From Siphonodentalium dalli (lineage: Eukaryota > Mollusca > Scaphopoda > Gadilida > Siphonodentaliidae), in contig CP136065.1 in the NCBI GenBank assembly GCA_032622095.1, positions 95,855,343-95,919,342 of the forward strand: a stretch of DNA of 64,000 bases. Direction: 5' to 3'. Positions 1 to 13,030 of this stretch are shown here, piece after piece. Under the pieces are notes generated by a model that had not been told where the DNA came from, did not search any database, and saw only the letters and a program-made list of their open reading frames with translations. Position 1 is the first letter of the stretch. Each line of letters begins with the position of its first letter. The position numbers and the translations under genes are program-made.

Positions 1-3000
1 AATTTCACCAGCGCCTGTGTACCCGAGTATTATGAAACCCACTTATTAGTAAGAATGTCCGGAATCGGGCGATTAGTTGTAACTATACATACTTTATTAA
101 ATCGTCAAAAGGGTAAATTGGCGAGCACGAATTAATATTATGCTGGCTTTATATGCTCAGAAAAAAATCATGTTCATTGTCACCGCCATTTCGCAGTCGT
201 TTTCAACTTATCGCACAAAAGTGAAACAAAACGCTCTTTATTATTACCAATCAGGAATAGACTAACACGGAACGCTCTTTTCTGTTCCATGCCGTGCATA
301 TGGCTGTTGTTTGGGAACCAAATGCGGTGTTAAAATTGTGTTTTGTTTACTCCAATGCGACATGCAGGCACAGGCAATGCCTACAGAAATGTAGTTCAAT
401 CATGTAAAGACCTATTTCGATACCGGGAAAACTTAAAAAGGGAAACATGTATTTTGAGGTGCAAACTGCCATATGGCTTTAGATTAAAACAAAAATTGGA
501 ATTAATTTTTTTTCTGGATTGAGCTATGCTCCAGATAACGTTTTTTTATTCTGGTAAATAACTATATTCCAATGCTCTGACCAACTTATAGCACCACATC
601 CAATGGGTTAACTGGAAAATCCAGTTGGGCGTGTGTTGACCAAGAAACACAACCCGTGCGCTGTACGACATTGAACACTCTTGACAATGGATGTGATTTA
701 CAAATAAAACGGGAAACTATTGTTACAAGAGATGGAGCTAGATCTCTCCAGATCGAGAAAAGAATCTGACTCTCCCAACAGATATAGGCGCTGTCTTGCT
801 AGATCGAGAAAAGAATCCCAACTCTATCAACAGATGTGGTAACGTGAGACAATATATAATATCGTTGCTGATAAGATTGCATAATTCAACGATTCGACCA
901 CATGCTTAAGTGTGCCCCATCCGACATTGTTGACTGGCTCTCCAATAAACAAGTATGGTATACAGTGTCTGTGGTTTAGTTGCACATTAATGAATATTTA
1001 AGAGCATGATTAGTGAAAATGTAATTAGTGACCCATTTGAGATAGTCATGTTGGCTGAAATAAGTAAAAATGTGCAGCTTGGCAATCCACATTACATATT
1101 TATATAGTTCATTTGGGATATGAGAAAGACACTCTCTACACATAGATTAGCTGCATGCACGATAACACTTATTGTTTTCTAACCGAAAATAACACAGATT
1201 ATAACACACCGTTATATATTCTAGGCTGAAAAAAATCAAAGCGTGTTAAACTTCTATCGAAAGTCCACATCTGGCCATGCACGACAACCTCTCACTAATG
1301 AGTCCATATGCCCAATCTAATTATTTTATGGTCAATGTAGGATATACCCATGACGGTTGTATAGTGTCAAATCGGACAAGGCAACTTTATTGTAATTAGA
1401 ACTCGGAAATGTAACATGGGACCAATACTTTAACACATAATATTGCCTTTTTGTGAAATTTCACCAGCGCCTGTGTACCCGAGTATTATGAAACCCACTT
1501 ATTAGTAAGAATGTCCGGAATCGGGCGATTAGTTGTAACTATACATACTTTATTAAATCGTCAAAAGGGTAAATTGGCGAGCACGAATTAATGTTATGCT
1601 GGCTTCATATGCTCAGAAAAAATCATGTTCATTATCACCGCCATTTCGCAGTCGTTTTCAACTTATCGCACAAAAGTGAAACAAAACGCTCTTTATTATT
1701 ACCAATCAGGAATAGACTAACACGGAACGCTCTTTTCTGTTCCATGCCGTGCATATGGCTGTTGTTTGGGAACCAAATGCCGTGTTAAAATTGTGTTTTG
1801 TTTACTCCAATGCGACATGCAGGCACAGGTAATGCCTACATAAATGTAGTTCAATCATGTAAAGACCTATTTCGATACCGGGAAAACTTAAAAAGGGAAA
1901 CATGTATTTTGAGGTGCAAACTGCCATATGGCTTTAGATTAAAACAAAAATTGGAATTAATATTTTTTCTGGATTGTGCTATGCTCCAGATAACGTTTTT
2001 TTATTCTGGTAAATAACTATATTCCAATGCTCTGACCAACTTATAGCACCACATCCAATGGGTTAACTGGAAAATCCAGTTGGGCGTGTGTTGACCAAGA
2101 AACACAACCCGTGCGCTGTGCGACATTAAACACTCTTGACAATGGATGTGCTTTACAAATAAAACGGGAAAATATTGTTACAAGAGATGGAGCTAGATCT
2201 CTCCAGATCGAGAACAGAATCTAACTCTCCTAACAGATATAGGCGCTGTCTTGCTAGATCGAGAAAAGAATCCCAACTATATCAACAGATGTGGTAACGT
2301 GAGCCAATATATAATCTCGTTGCTGATAAGATTGCATAATTCAACGATTCGACCACATGCTTAAGTGTGCCCCATCCGACATTGTTGACTGGCACTCCAA
2401 TACACACTTATGGTATACAGTGTCTGTGGTTTAGTTGCACATTAATGAATATTTAAGAGCATGATTAGTGAAAATGTAATTAGTGACCCATTTGAGATAG
2501 TCATGTTGGCTGAAATAAGTAAAAATGTGCAGCTTGGCAATCCACATTACATATTTATATAGTTCATTTTGGATATGAGAAAGACACTCTCTGCACATAG
2601 ATTAGCTGCATGCACGATAACACTTATTGTTTTCTAACCGAAAATAACACAGATTATAACATACCGTTATATATTCTAGGCTGAAAAAAATCAAAGCGTG
2701 TTAAACTTCTTTCGAAAGTCCACATCTGGCCATGCACGACAACCTCTCACTAATGAGTCCATATGGCCAATCTAATTATTTTCTGGTCAATGTAGGATAT
2801 AGCCATGACGGCTGTATAGTGTAAAATGGGACACGGCAACTTTATTGTAATTAGAACTCGGAAATGTAACATGGGACCAATACTTTAACACATAATACTG
2901 CCTTTTTGTGAAATTTCACCAGCGCCTGTGTACCCGAGTATTATGAAACCCACTTATTAGTAAGAATGTCCGGAATCGGGCGATTAGTTGTAACTATACA

Positions 3001-5388
3001 TACTTTATTAAATCGTCAAAAGGGTAAATTGGCGAGCACGAATTAATATTATGCTGGCTTTATATGCTCAGAAAAAAATCATGTTCATTGTCACCGCCAT
3101 TTCGCAGTCGTTTTCAACTTATCGCACAAAAGTGAAACAAAACGCTCTTTATTATTACCAATCAGGAATAGACTAACACGGAACGCTCTTTTCTGTTCCA
3201 TGCCGTGCATATGGCTGTTGTTTGGGAACCAAATGCGGTGTTAAAATTGTGTTTTGTTTACTCCAATGCGACATGCAGGCACAGGCAATGCCTACAGAAA
3301 TGTAGTTCAATCATGTAAAGACCTATTTCGATACCGGGAAAACTTAAAAAGGGAAACATGTATTTTGAGGTGCAAACTGCCATATGGCTTTAGATTAAAA
3401 CAAAAATTGGAATTAATTTTTTTTCTGGATTGAGCTATGCTCCAGATAACGTTTTTTTATTCTGGTAAATAACTATATTCCAATGCTCTGACCAACTTAT
3501 AGCACCACATCCAATGGGTTAACTGGAAAATCCAGTTGGGCGTGTGTTGACCAAGAAACACAACCCGTGCGCTGTACGACATTGAACACTCTTGACAATG
3601 GATGTGATTTACAAATAAAACGGGAAACTATTGTTACAAGAGATGGAGCTAGATCTCTCCAGATCGAGAAAAGAATCTGACTCTCCCAACAGATATAGGC
3701 GCTGTCTTGCTAGATCGAGAAAAGAATCCCAACTCTATCAACAGATGTGGTAACGTGAGACAATATATAATATCGTTGCTGATAAGATTGCATAATTCAA
3801 CGATTCGACCACATGCTTAAGTGTGCCCCATCCGACATTGTTGACTGGCACTCCAATAAACAAGTATGGTATACAGTGTCTGTGGTTTAGTTGCACATTA
3901 ATGAATATTTAAGAGCATGATTAGTGAAAATGTAATTAGTGACCCATTTGAGATAGTCATGTTGGCTGAAATAAGTAAAAATGTGCAGCTTGCCAATCCA
4001 CATTACATATTTATATAGTTCATTTTGGATATGAGAAAGACACTCTCTACACATAGATTAGCTGCATGCACGATAACACTTATTGTTTTCTAACCGAAAA
4101 TAACACAGATTATAACATACCGTTATATATTCTAGGCTGAAAAAAATCAAAGCATGTTAAACTTCTTTCGAAAGTCCACATCTGGCCATGCACGACAACC
4201 TCTCACTAATGAGTCCATATGCCCAATCTAATTATTTTCTGGTCAATGTAGGATATAGCCATGACGGTTGTATAGTGTCAAATCGGACAAGGCAACTTTA
4301 TTGTAATTAGAACTCGGAAATGTAACATGGGACCAATACTTTAACACATAATACTGCCTTTTTGTGAAATTTCACCAGCGCCTGTGTACCCGAGTATTAT
4401 GAAACCCACTTATTAGTAAGAATGTCCGGAATCGGGCGATTAGTTGTAACTATACATACTTTATTAAATCGTCAAAAGGGTAAATTGGCGAGCACGAATT
4501 AATATTATGCTAGCTTTATATGCTCAGAAAAAAACCATGTTAATTGTCACCGCCATTTCGCAGTCGTTTTCAACTTATCGCACAAAAGTGAAACAAAACG
4601 CTCTTTATTATTACCAATCAGGAATAGACTAACACGGAACGCTCTTTTCTGTTCCATGCCGTGCATATGGCTGTTGTTTGGGAACCAAATGCCGTGTTAA
4701 AATTGTGTTTTGTTTACTCCAATGCGACATGCAGGCACAGGCAATGCCTACATAAATGTAGTTCAATCATGTAAAGACCTATTTCGATACCGGGAAAACT
4801 TAAAAAGGGAAACATGTATTTTGAGGTGCAAACTGCCATATGGCTTTAGATTAAAACAAAAATTGGAATTAATTTTTTTTCTGAATTGAGCTATGCTCCA
4901 GATAACGTTTTTGTATTCTGGTAAATAACTATGTTCCAATGCTCTGACCAACTTAGAGCACCACATCCAACGGGTTAACTGGAAAATCCAGTTGGGCGTG
5001 TGTTGACCAAGAAACACAACCCGTGCGCTGTACGACATTGAACACTCTTGACAATGGATGTGCTTTACAAATAAAACGGGAAACTATTGTTACAAGAGAT
5101 GGAGCTAGATCTCTCCAGATCGAGAAAAGAATCTAACTCTCCCACAGATATAGGCGCTGTCTTGCTAGATCGAGAAAAGAATCCCAACTCTATCAACAGA
5201 TGTGGTAACGTGGGCCAATATATAATATCGTTGCTGATAAGATTGCATAATTCAACGATTCGACCACATGCTTAAGTGTGCCCCATCCGACATTGTTGAC
5301 TGGCACTCCAATAAACACTTATGGTATACAGTGTTTGTGGTTTAGTTGCCCATTAACGAATATTTAAGAGCATGGTTAGTGAAAATTT
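1..5388. repeat. Satellite 1: 1456-bp tandem repeat with dimeric higher-order structure
   Basis: The same unit starts at 1, 1457, 2912 and 4368, giving a period of 1455-1456 bp. The fourth copy breaks off near 5388, where the sequence turns into a CA-rich microsatellite. Copies 1 and 3 share variants (for example cctacagaaatg, atgcggtgt, gatgtgattt) while copies 2 and 4 share the alternatives (cctacataaatg, atgccgtgt, gatgtgcttt). The array is therefore an A-B dimer of about 2.91 kb. It is AT-rich with many stops in all frames and no credible gene. The left end lies outside the window. Confidence 0.95.
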
Positions 5389-5480
5389 GTGTGAAATCGG
5401 ACATGAGCGGGCGATAATTTTAAACGCGCCAAAATCGTGACAGATAAACACACACACAATCTCGCGCCCCACACATAGAG

Positions 5481-5510
5481 CCTCACACACACACACACCC
5501 TCACACACAC

Positions 5511-5564
<54 letters not shown>

Positions 5565-5575
5565 CTCACACACTT
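5481..5575. repeat. AC/GT microsatellite
   Basis: Runs of CA dinucleotides interrupted by CCCT, then an uninterrupted CA stretch of about 40 bp. It sits just to the right of the broken fourth unit of satellite 1. Open frames of Cys-Val repeats on the minus strand come only from the dinucleotide run. Confidence 0.95.
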
Positions 5576-7059
5576 GTTATATAGTTTATTTGGTGTATAT
5601 ACAAAATATTGATATCCGAATAAAATAAAATACCATAAAATGTATAATTTTTATTACATCATCCTACTGTTATTCCATTCGTCATAATATATAAATATCA
5701 ATCACCGATATACATGTACAAACAAAAGATGACACTACCTTGCCAGTCTAATCCGAAAAAACTACCGGAATGTCACATTCGAACTATTAGTATATGATTT
5801 TGACTGGCTAATAGTGACATATTGTTAATATTATTATACTACTTGGTCAGTATGTTATCGACCAAAAATATATCGGACCTAGGAATACTCATAAGAACCT
5901 TATTTCGCGCTCCGCGTATAATGTGCCGCATTTCTTGGTATACAGTGGGACATGGTCGTTTTATTTATAGAAACGTGAATTTTTTGAGAGGAAAAGAAGT
6001 CGAACTGCGACCCGGAGGCCGAGTCCGGTAAAAGATGTGGTTGGGAATTATGGTGATATGCATGAGAAACCTTCAGTGATAAGCCTTATATAGTTGTCAT
6101 AATTTGAAGGATTAGTTGTTTTAACGGAATTATGAGTTGGTCATTCGTGAAACCAAAATATGTTATATTTCCATAATTGCAATCATGGGTATATAATATA
6201 TGATCTGGAATGCGTTGCAATTTCTGACAGTGCTATTGCTCGTCAGTGCCATACTTCACACCGATACGACGTTACGGTCGTTACCTCGGGCTCATATCGC
6301 AGTCGATATCAAACTAACCAGGTAATAGACTGTAATAGCCCAATAATTATTATTGGAGACTGCCCATCAATCATACTCCTTGTCATACTTGATTATGGCT
6401 AGGCCCAGTTTCATAAAAGCAACTGACATAGTTGGGACGTAAGATGGTCTTAAGTTCAAACTTCAGTCGTAAGTGCGTTTCACGAACAGTGTCTTACTTA
6501 ATATAGTCTTAATTTTGGTCTTAACTTTAGTCTAACGCGAGGTTCTTAAGAAAAATCCTAAAATTAAGACATAAGTTATGGTCCTCCTTTTGTCGGACAT
6601 ATAGATGGGATCTGGTTCGTGTATGTTATTATAAATAAATTTAAATGAATAACATCTTACGAACACGGAGGGATGTTTCGGAAATTGTGGTCTATAGTTA
6701 ATAGCCAAATGGTACGCTGTAGCAGGGACGTGACATGCAATGGTTGCGCGATTGGAGGGGTGTGATGCAGTGTCCATTCCCAATACTAACTGGAAAAAGC
6801 CAAGACCTAACTATACAGTTCTCATTGTTGAAACAAAAAGAATATATTTTCATAGATTTGAACAGTATTTGCGATTCAAATCACAGAATTGTAATGTTTA
6901 CAGTAATCATGTTATGACAATTGGTCCGAACATTTCCACATCTAGGATAATAGTGAATGAGTTATACTCAGCTGTTTGATCAGTTCTGATTTCGGCTATT
7001 TTTATATGCTTTACATGCTATATTATTATGTTATAATTTGATTGTAAAATGCCATTTGT
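5576..7059. other. AT-rich spacer without a recognisable gene
   Basis: I see no supported exon. The piece at about 6400-6560 contains repeated variants of GTCTTAA / TTAAGAC (gatggtcttaag, atagtcttaatt, ttggtcttaact), a pattern common in dispersed invertebrate repeats. Short open frames here lack splice context and show no protein-like composition. Confidence 0.6.
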
Positions 7060-10000
7060 AAACACACCGATCCCCACCCATCACACCGGGGGTGCCACAA
7101 CGAGGGGGTGAAAATGGGGTAAGGTATATTTTCGAGAACGGTGAGGATTACAACCGATTTGACGGGATGGGTAGGTGGCCAGCCACAAATACACCATAGA
7201 AACACACTTACCCACAACCATCATCCTCGGTGGGGGGGGGGGGGGGGTATGCAAATGGGGTATGGACCATTTTCGAGAATGGTAAGGATTTCAACCAATT
7301 TCACGGTATGGGTGGTCCACACCAAATACTCCATAGAAACACCCCGATCGCCTACCCATCACCTCGGGGGTACCAATCGAGAAGGTGGAAATGGGGTATG
7401 GACCATTTTCGCAAACGGTAAGCATTTCGACCGATTTGATGTTATGGGCACACCCAAATACACAATATAAACACCCGTCGCCCCTCAACATCACTCCCGG
7501 GGGTACAACTCGAGGGGTGAAAACGAGAACGGTAAGGACATCGACCGATTTGACGGCATGGGTGGGTGACCCGCCCCAAATAAACTATATAAACACCCGA
7601 ACCCCACCCATCACCCGGGGGGGGGAGGGGTTAACACTCCGAGGGGTAAACATTGGGTATGGACCATTTTCGAGAACGGTACGGATTTCGACCGATTTGA
7701 TGGCATTTGGGTGGGTGGCCCGCCTCTATACACCATAGAAACACCCCACCATCTGTCAGCTGGGGGTACCTCCCAAGGGGGTGAAAATGAGGTACATGTA
7801 TCGACCATTTTCGAGAAGGTAAGAATTTCGACCGATTTGACTACATGGCAGAGTGGCCCGCCAAAACACCACCCTAGAAACACTCCGACCCCTCCAATCA
7901 CCCGGAGGTACCACCCCGATGTGTGAAAATGGGGTATGGACCATTTTAGAGAACGGTAAGGGTTTCGACCGATTTGACGGCATGGGTGGGTGGCCCGCTC
8001 CAAATACACCATAGAAACACCCATACCCCCATCCATCACCACGGGGGTACCACCCCGAGGGGGTGAACATGGGGTATGGACCATTTTCGAGAACGGTAAG
8101 GATTTCGACCGATTTGACGGTATGAATGGGTTGCCCGCCCAAAACACGCCATACAAACGTCCCGACCCCCATCATCATCCACGGGAGGTATGCTACCACC
8201 CGAGGGGGGTAAAATGGGGTATGGACCATTTTCGAGAACGGTAAAGATTTCAACCAGTTTGACGGCATGTGTGGGTGACCCGCCCAAAATAGACCATGGA
8301 AACACCCCGATCCCCCACCATCACCCCGGCGGTACCACCCCGAGGAGATGAAAATGGGGTATGGACCATTTTCGAGAAAGGATAGGACTTCAACCGATTT
8401 GACGGCACGGGTGGATGGCTTACCCAAATACACCATAGAAACACACGATCGCACACCCATCACCACCGTGGGTACCACCCGAGGGGTGAACATTGGGTAT
8501 GGACCATTTTCGAAAACGGTAAGGATTTCAACTGATTTGACGGCGTGCGTGGGTGGCCAGCCACAAATACAAACTAGAAACACACCTACCCCAACCATCA
8601 TCCCCTGGGGTACCACCCCGAGGGGGTAAAAATGGAGTATGGACAATATTCGAGACGGTAAGGATTTCGACCGATTTGACGTCATGGGTGGGTGGCCCGC
8701 CCAAAATACAACCTAGAAACACCCGGGGGGGGGGGTAACACTCCAAAGGGGTGAACATTGGGTATGGACCATTTTCGAGAACGGTAAGTATTTCGACAGA
8801 TTTGACGGCATTTTGGGTGGGTGGCCCGAATCAAATACATCACAGAAAAACCACACCAAAGGATTTCGACCGATTTGACTTGATGGGAGGGTGGCCCGCC
8901 AAAACCACACCCTCGAAACACCCCGACACCACCAATAACCACCGGAGGTACCAGCCCGAGGGGGTGAAAATGGGGTATGGACCATTTTCGAGAATTGTAA
9001 GGATTTCGACCGATTTGACCGCATGGATCGGTGGCCACCCCGAGATGAAAATGGGGTATGGACCATTTTCGAGAAATGTAAGGACATCAACCGATTTGAT
9101 GGCATGGGTGGGTGGCCCACCCCAAATAGACCATAGAAACACCCCGACCCCACTAATCAGCCCGGAGATACCAGCCCGATGGGGTGAAAATGGGGTATGG
9201 CACATTTTCGAGAATGGTAAGAATTTCGACCGATTTGACGGCATGGGTCGGTGGCCAGCCACAAATACACCATAGGAAACGCCCGACCCCACCAATCACC
9301 CCGGTGGTACCCGCCCGAGGGGGTGAAAATTGGGTATGGACCATTTTCGCAAACGGTAAGGATTTCGACCGATTTGATGTTATGGGCGCGTGGCACACCC
9401 AAATACACAATATAAACACCCCTCGCCCTCAACATCACTCCCGGGGGTACAACCCGATGGGGTGAAAATGGGAAGGGACCATTTTCGTGAACGGTAAGGA
9501 CATCGACCCATTTGACGGTATGGGTGGGTGACTCGCCCCAAATAAACCATAGAAACACCCGAACCCCACCCATCACCGGGGGGGGGGGGGGGGTAACACT
9601 CCGAGGGGTAACCATTGGGTATGGACCATTTTCGAGAACGGTACAGATTTCGACCGATTGATGGCATTTGGGTGGGTGGCCCGCCTCTATACACCATAGA
9701 AAAACCCCATCCCACCTGTCAGCTGGGGGTACCTCCCAAGGGGGTGAACATGAGGTACATGTATCGACCATTTCCGAGAAGGTAAGAATTTCGACCGATT
9801 TGACTACATGGCAGTGTTGCCCACCATAACACCACCCTAGAAACACTCCGACCCCTCCACTCACTCGGAGGTACCACCATGAGGTGTGAAAATGGGGTAT
9901 GGACCATTTTCGAGAACGGTAAGGGTTTCGACCGATTTGACGGCATGGGTGGGTGGCCCGCTCCAAATACACCCTAGAAACACCCATTCCCCCATCCATC

Positions 10001-13000
10001 ACCACGGGGGTACCACCCCGAGGGGGTGAACATGGGGTATGGACCATTTTCGAGTACGGTAAGGATATCGACCGATTTGACGGTATGAATGGGTTGCCCT
10101 ACTAACACGCCCTACAAACGTCCGACCCCCATCATCACCCACGGGAGGTATGCTACCACCCGAGGGGGTAAAATGGGGTATGGACCATTTTCGAGAACGG
10201 TAAAGATTTCAACCAATTTGACGGCATGTGTGGGTGACCCGCCCAAAATAGACCATGGAAACACCCCGATCCCCACCATCACCCCGGTGGTACCACCCCG
10301 AGGAGATGAAAATGGGGTATGGACCATTTTCGAGAAAGGTAAGGACTTCAACCGATTTGACGGCACGGGTGGGTGGCTTACCCAAATACACCATAGAAAC
10401 ACACGATCGCACACCCATCACCACCGTGGGTACCACCCGAGGGGTGAACATGGGGTATGGGCCATTTTCGAGAACGGTAAGGATTTCAACTGATTTGACG
10501 GCGTGGGTGGGTGGCCAGCCACAAATATACACTAGAAACACACCTACCCCAACCATCATCTCCTGTGGTAACACCACGACGGGGTAAAAATGGAGTATGG
10601 ACAATAATCGAGAACGGTAAGGATTTCAACCGATTTGACGTTATGGGCGGTTGGCACACCCCAAATACACAATAGAAACACCCCACAACCGGGGAGTACC
10701 ACCCGAGGGGTGAAAATGGGGTTTGGACCATTTTCGAGAACGGTAAGGATTTCGACCGATTTGACGTCATGGGTGGGTGGCCCGCCCAAAATACAACCTA
10801 GAAACACCAGAATCTCACCATCACCCGGGGGGGGGGGGTAACACTCCAAGGGGGTGAACATTGGGTATGGACCATTTTCGAGAACGGTAAGTATTTCGAC
10901 CAATTTGACGGCATTTCGGGTGGGTGGCCTGCATGAAATACATCACAGAAAAACCACACCAACCTGTCAGCTGGGGGTACCACGCAAGGGGGTGAAAATG
11001 AGGTATCGACCATTTTCGAAAAGGAAAGGATTTCGACCGATTTAACTAGATGGGAGGGTAGCCCGCCAAAACCACACCCTCGAAACACCCCGACACCACC
11101 AATCGCCACCGGAGGTACCAGCCCGCGGGGGTAAAAATGGGGTATGGACCATTTTCGAGAATTGTAAGGATTTCGACCGATTTGACGGCATGGATCGGTG
11201 GCCACCCCGAGATGAAAATGGGGTATGGACCATTTTCGAGAAAGCTAAGGACTTCAACCGATTTGATGGCATGGGTGTGTGGCCCACCCCAAATACATCA
11301 TAGAAACACCCCGACCCCACCAATCATCCCGGATGTACCAGCCCGATGGGGTGAAAATGGGGTACTGAACATTTTCGAGAACGGTAAGGATTTCGACCGA
11401 TTTGACGGCATGGGTCGGTGGCCAGCCACAAATACACCATAGGAAACCCCCGACCCCACCAATCACCCCGGTGGTACCCGTCCGAGGGGGGGGGGGTGAA
11501 AATGGGTTATGGAATATTTTCGATAACGGAAAAGATTTCGACCGATTTTACGCGGTGACCCGCCCCAAATACACCCTAGAAGCACCCAGACCCCCCATCG
11601 TTCACCACGGGGGTACACCCCAAGGTGATGAGCATGTGGTATGGACCATTTTACGTTACGGATTTCGACCGATTTGGCGGTATGAGTGGGTGGCCTGCCA
11701 CAAACACACCCTACACACACCCAACCCTCATCATCACCCGTGGGAGGTAGGCTACCACCCAAGGGGGTAAATATGGGGTATGGACCATTTTTGAGAACGG
11801 TAAGGATTTCAACTGATTTGACGGCGTGGGTGGGTGGCCAGCCACAAATACACACGAGAAACACACCTACCCCAACCATCATCCCCTGGGGTACCACCCC
11901 GAGGGGGTAAAAATGGAGTATGGAAATAGTCGAGAACCGTAAGTATTTCAACCGATTTGACGTTATGGGCGGGTGGCACACCCCAAATACACAATAGAAA
12001 CACCCCACAACCGGGGGTACCACCCGATGGGTGAAAATGGGGTATGGACCATTTTCGAGAACGGTAAGGATTTCGACCGATTTGTCGTCATGGGTGGGTG
12101 GCCCGCCCAAAATACAAACTAAAAACACCCGAACTCCACCCATCACCCGGGGGGGGGGGGGTAACAATCCAAGGGGGTGAACATTGGGTATGGACCATTT
12201 TCGAGAACGGTAAGTATTTCGACCAATTTGACGGCAATTCGGGTGGGTGGCCTGCATGAAATACATCACAGAAAAACCACACCAACCTGTCAGCTGGGGG
12301 TACCACGCAAGGGGGTGAAAATGACTTATCGACCATTTTCGAAAAGGAAAGGATTTCGACCGATTTGACTAGATGGGAGGGTGGCCCGCCAAAACCACAC
12401 TCTCGAAACACCCCGACACCACCAATCACAACCGGAGGTACCAGCCCGAGGGGTAAAAATTGGGTATGGACCATTTTCGAGAATTGTAAGGATTTCGACC
12501 GATTTGACGGCATGGATCGGTGGCCACCCCGAGATGAAAATGGGGTATGGACCATTTTCGAGAAAGCTAAGGACTTCAACCGATTTGATGGCATGGGTGG
12601 GTGGCCCACCCCAAATACACCATAGAAACACCTCGACCCCACCAATCAGCCCGGAGGTACCAGCCCGAGGGTGTGAAAATGGGGTATGAAACATTTTCGA
12701 AAACGGTAAGGATTTCAACCGATTTGACGGCATGGGTCGGTGGCCAGCCACAAATACACCATAGGAAACCCCCGACCCCACCAATCACCCCGGTGGTACC
12801 CGCCCCAGGGGGGGGGGGTGAAAATGGGATATGGAATATTTTCCACAAGGGAAAAGATTTCGACGGATTTGACAGCATGGGTCGGTGACCCGCCCCAAAT
12901 ACACCATAGAAACACCCAGACCCCATCCTTCACCACGGTGTCCCGCCCCAAATACACCCAAGAAATACCCCGATCCCCACCCATCACCACGGGAGTACCA

Positions 13001-13030
13001 CCTGCGGGGGTGAAAATGTGGTATGGACCA
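7060..13030. repeat. Satellite 2: GC-rich array of about 140-bp monomers with ~2-kb higher-order repeats
   Basis: The core gtatggaccattttcgag recurs about forty times at spacings mostly between 136 and 145 bp (for example near 7265, 7401, 7803, 7939, 8079, 8224, 8364, 8502). Some units are shortened by 15-60 bp. Distinctive variants recur at long range: the unit at 7616-7780 reappears at 9582-9740 (about 1966 bp, or 14 monomers), and the unit at 10.83 kb reappears at 12.15 kb. Each monomer carries a G-rich block, in places 9-18 uninterrupted Gs (7231-7248, 9578-9593, 12149-12161). Long minus-strand frames of up to 309 codons exist only because the monomer has few stops. They drift in frame with each indel and are not taken as genes. 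Confidence 0.93.

Noticed and set aside
7756-8685. 309-codon minus-strand open frame
   Set aside because: It lies wholly inside the 140-bp satellite, repeats VKSVEILTVLENGPYPIF-like peptides, shifts frame with each monomer indel and has overlapping long frames on both strands.
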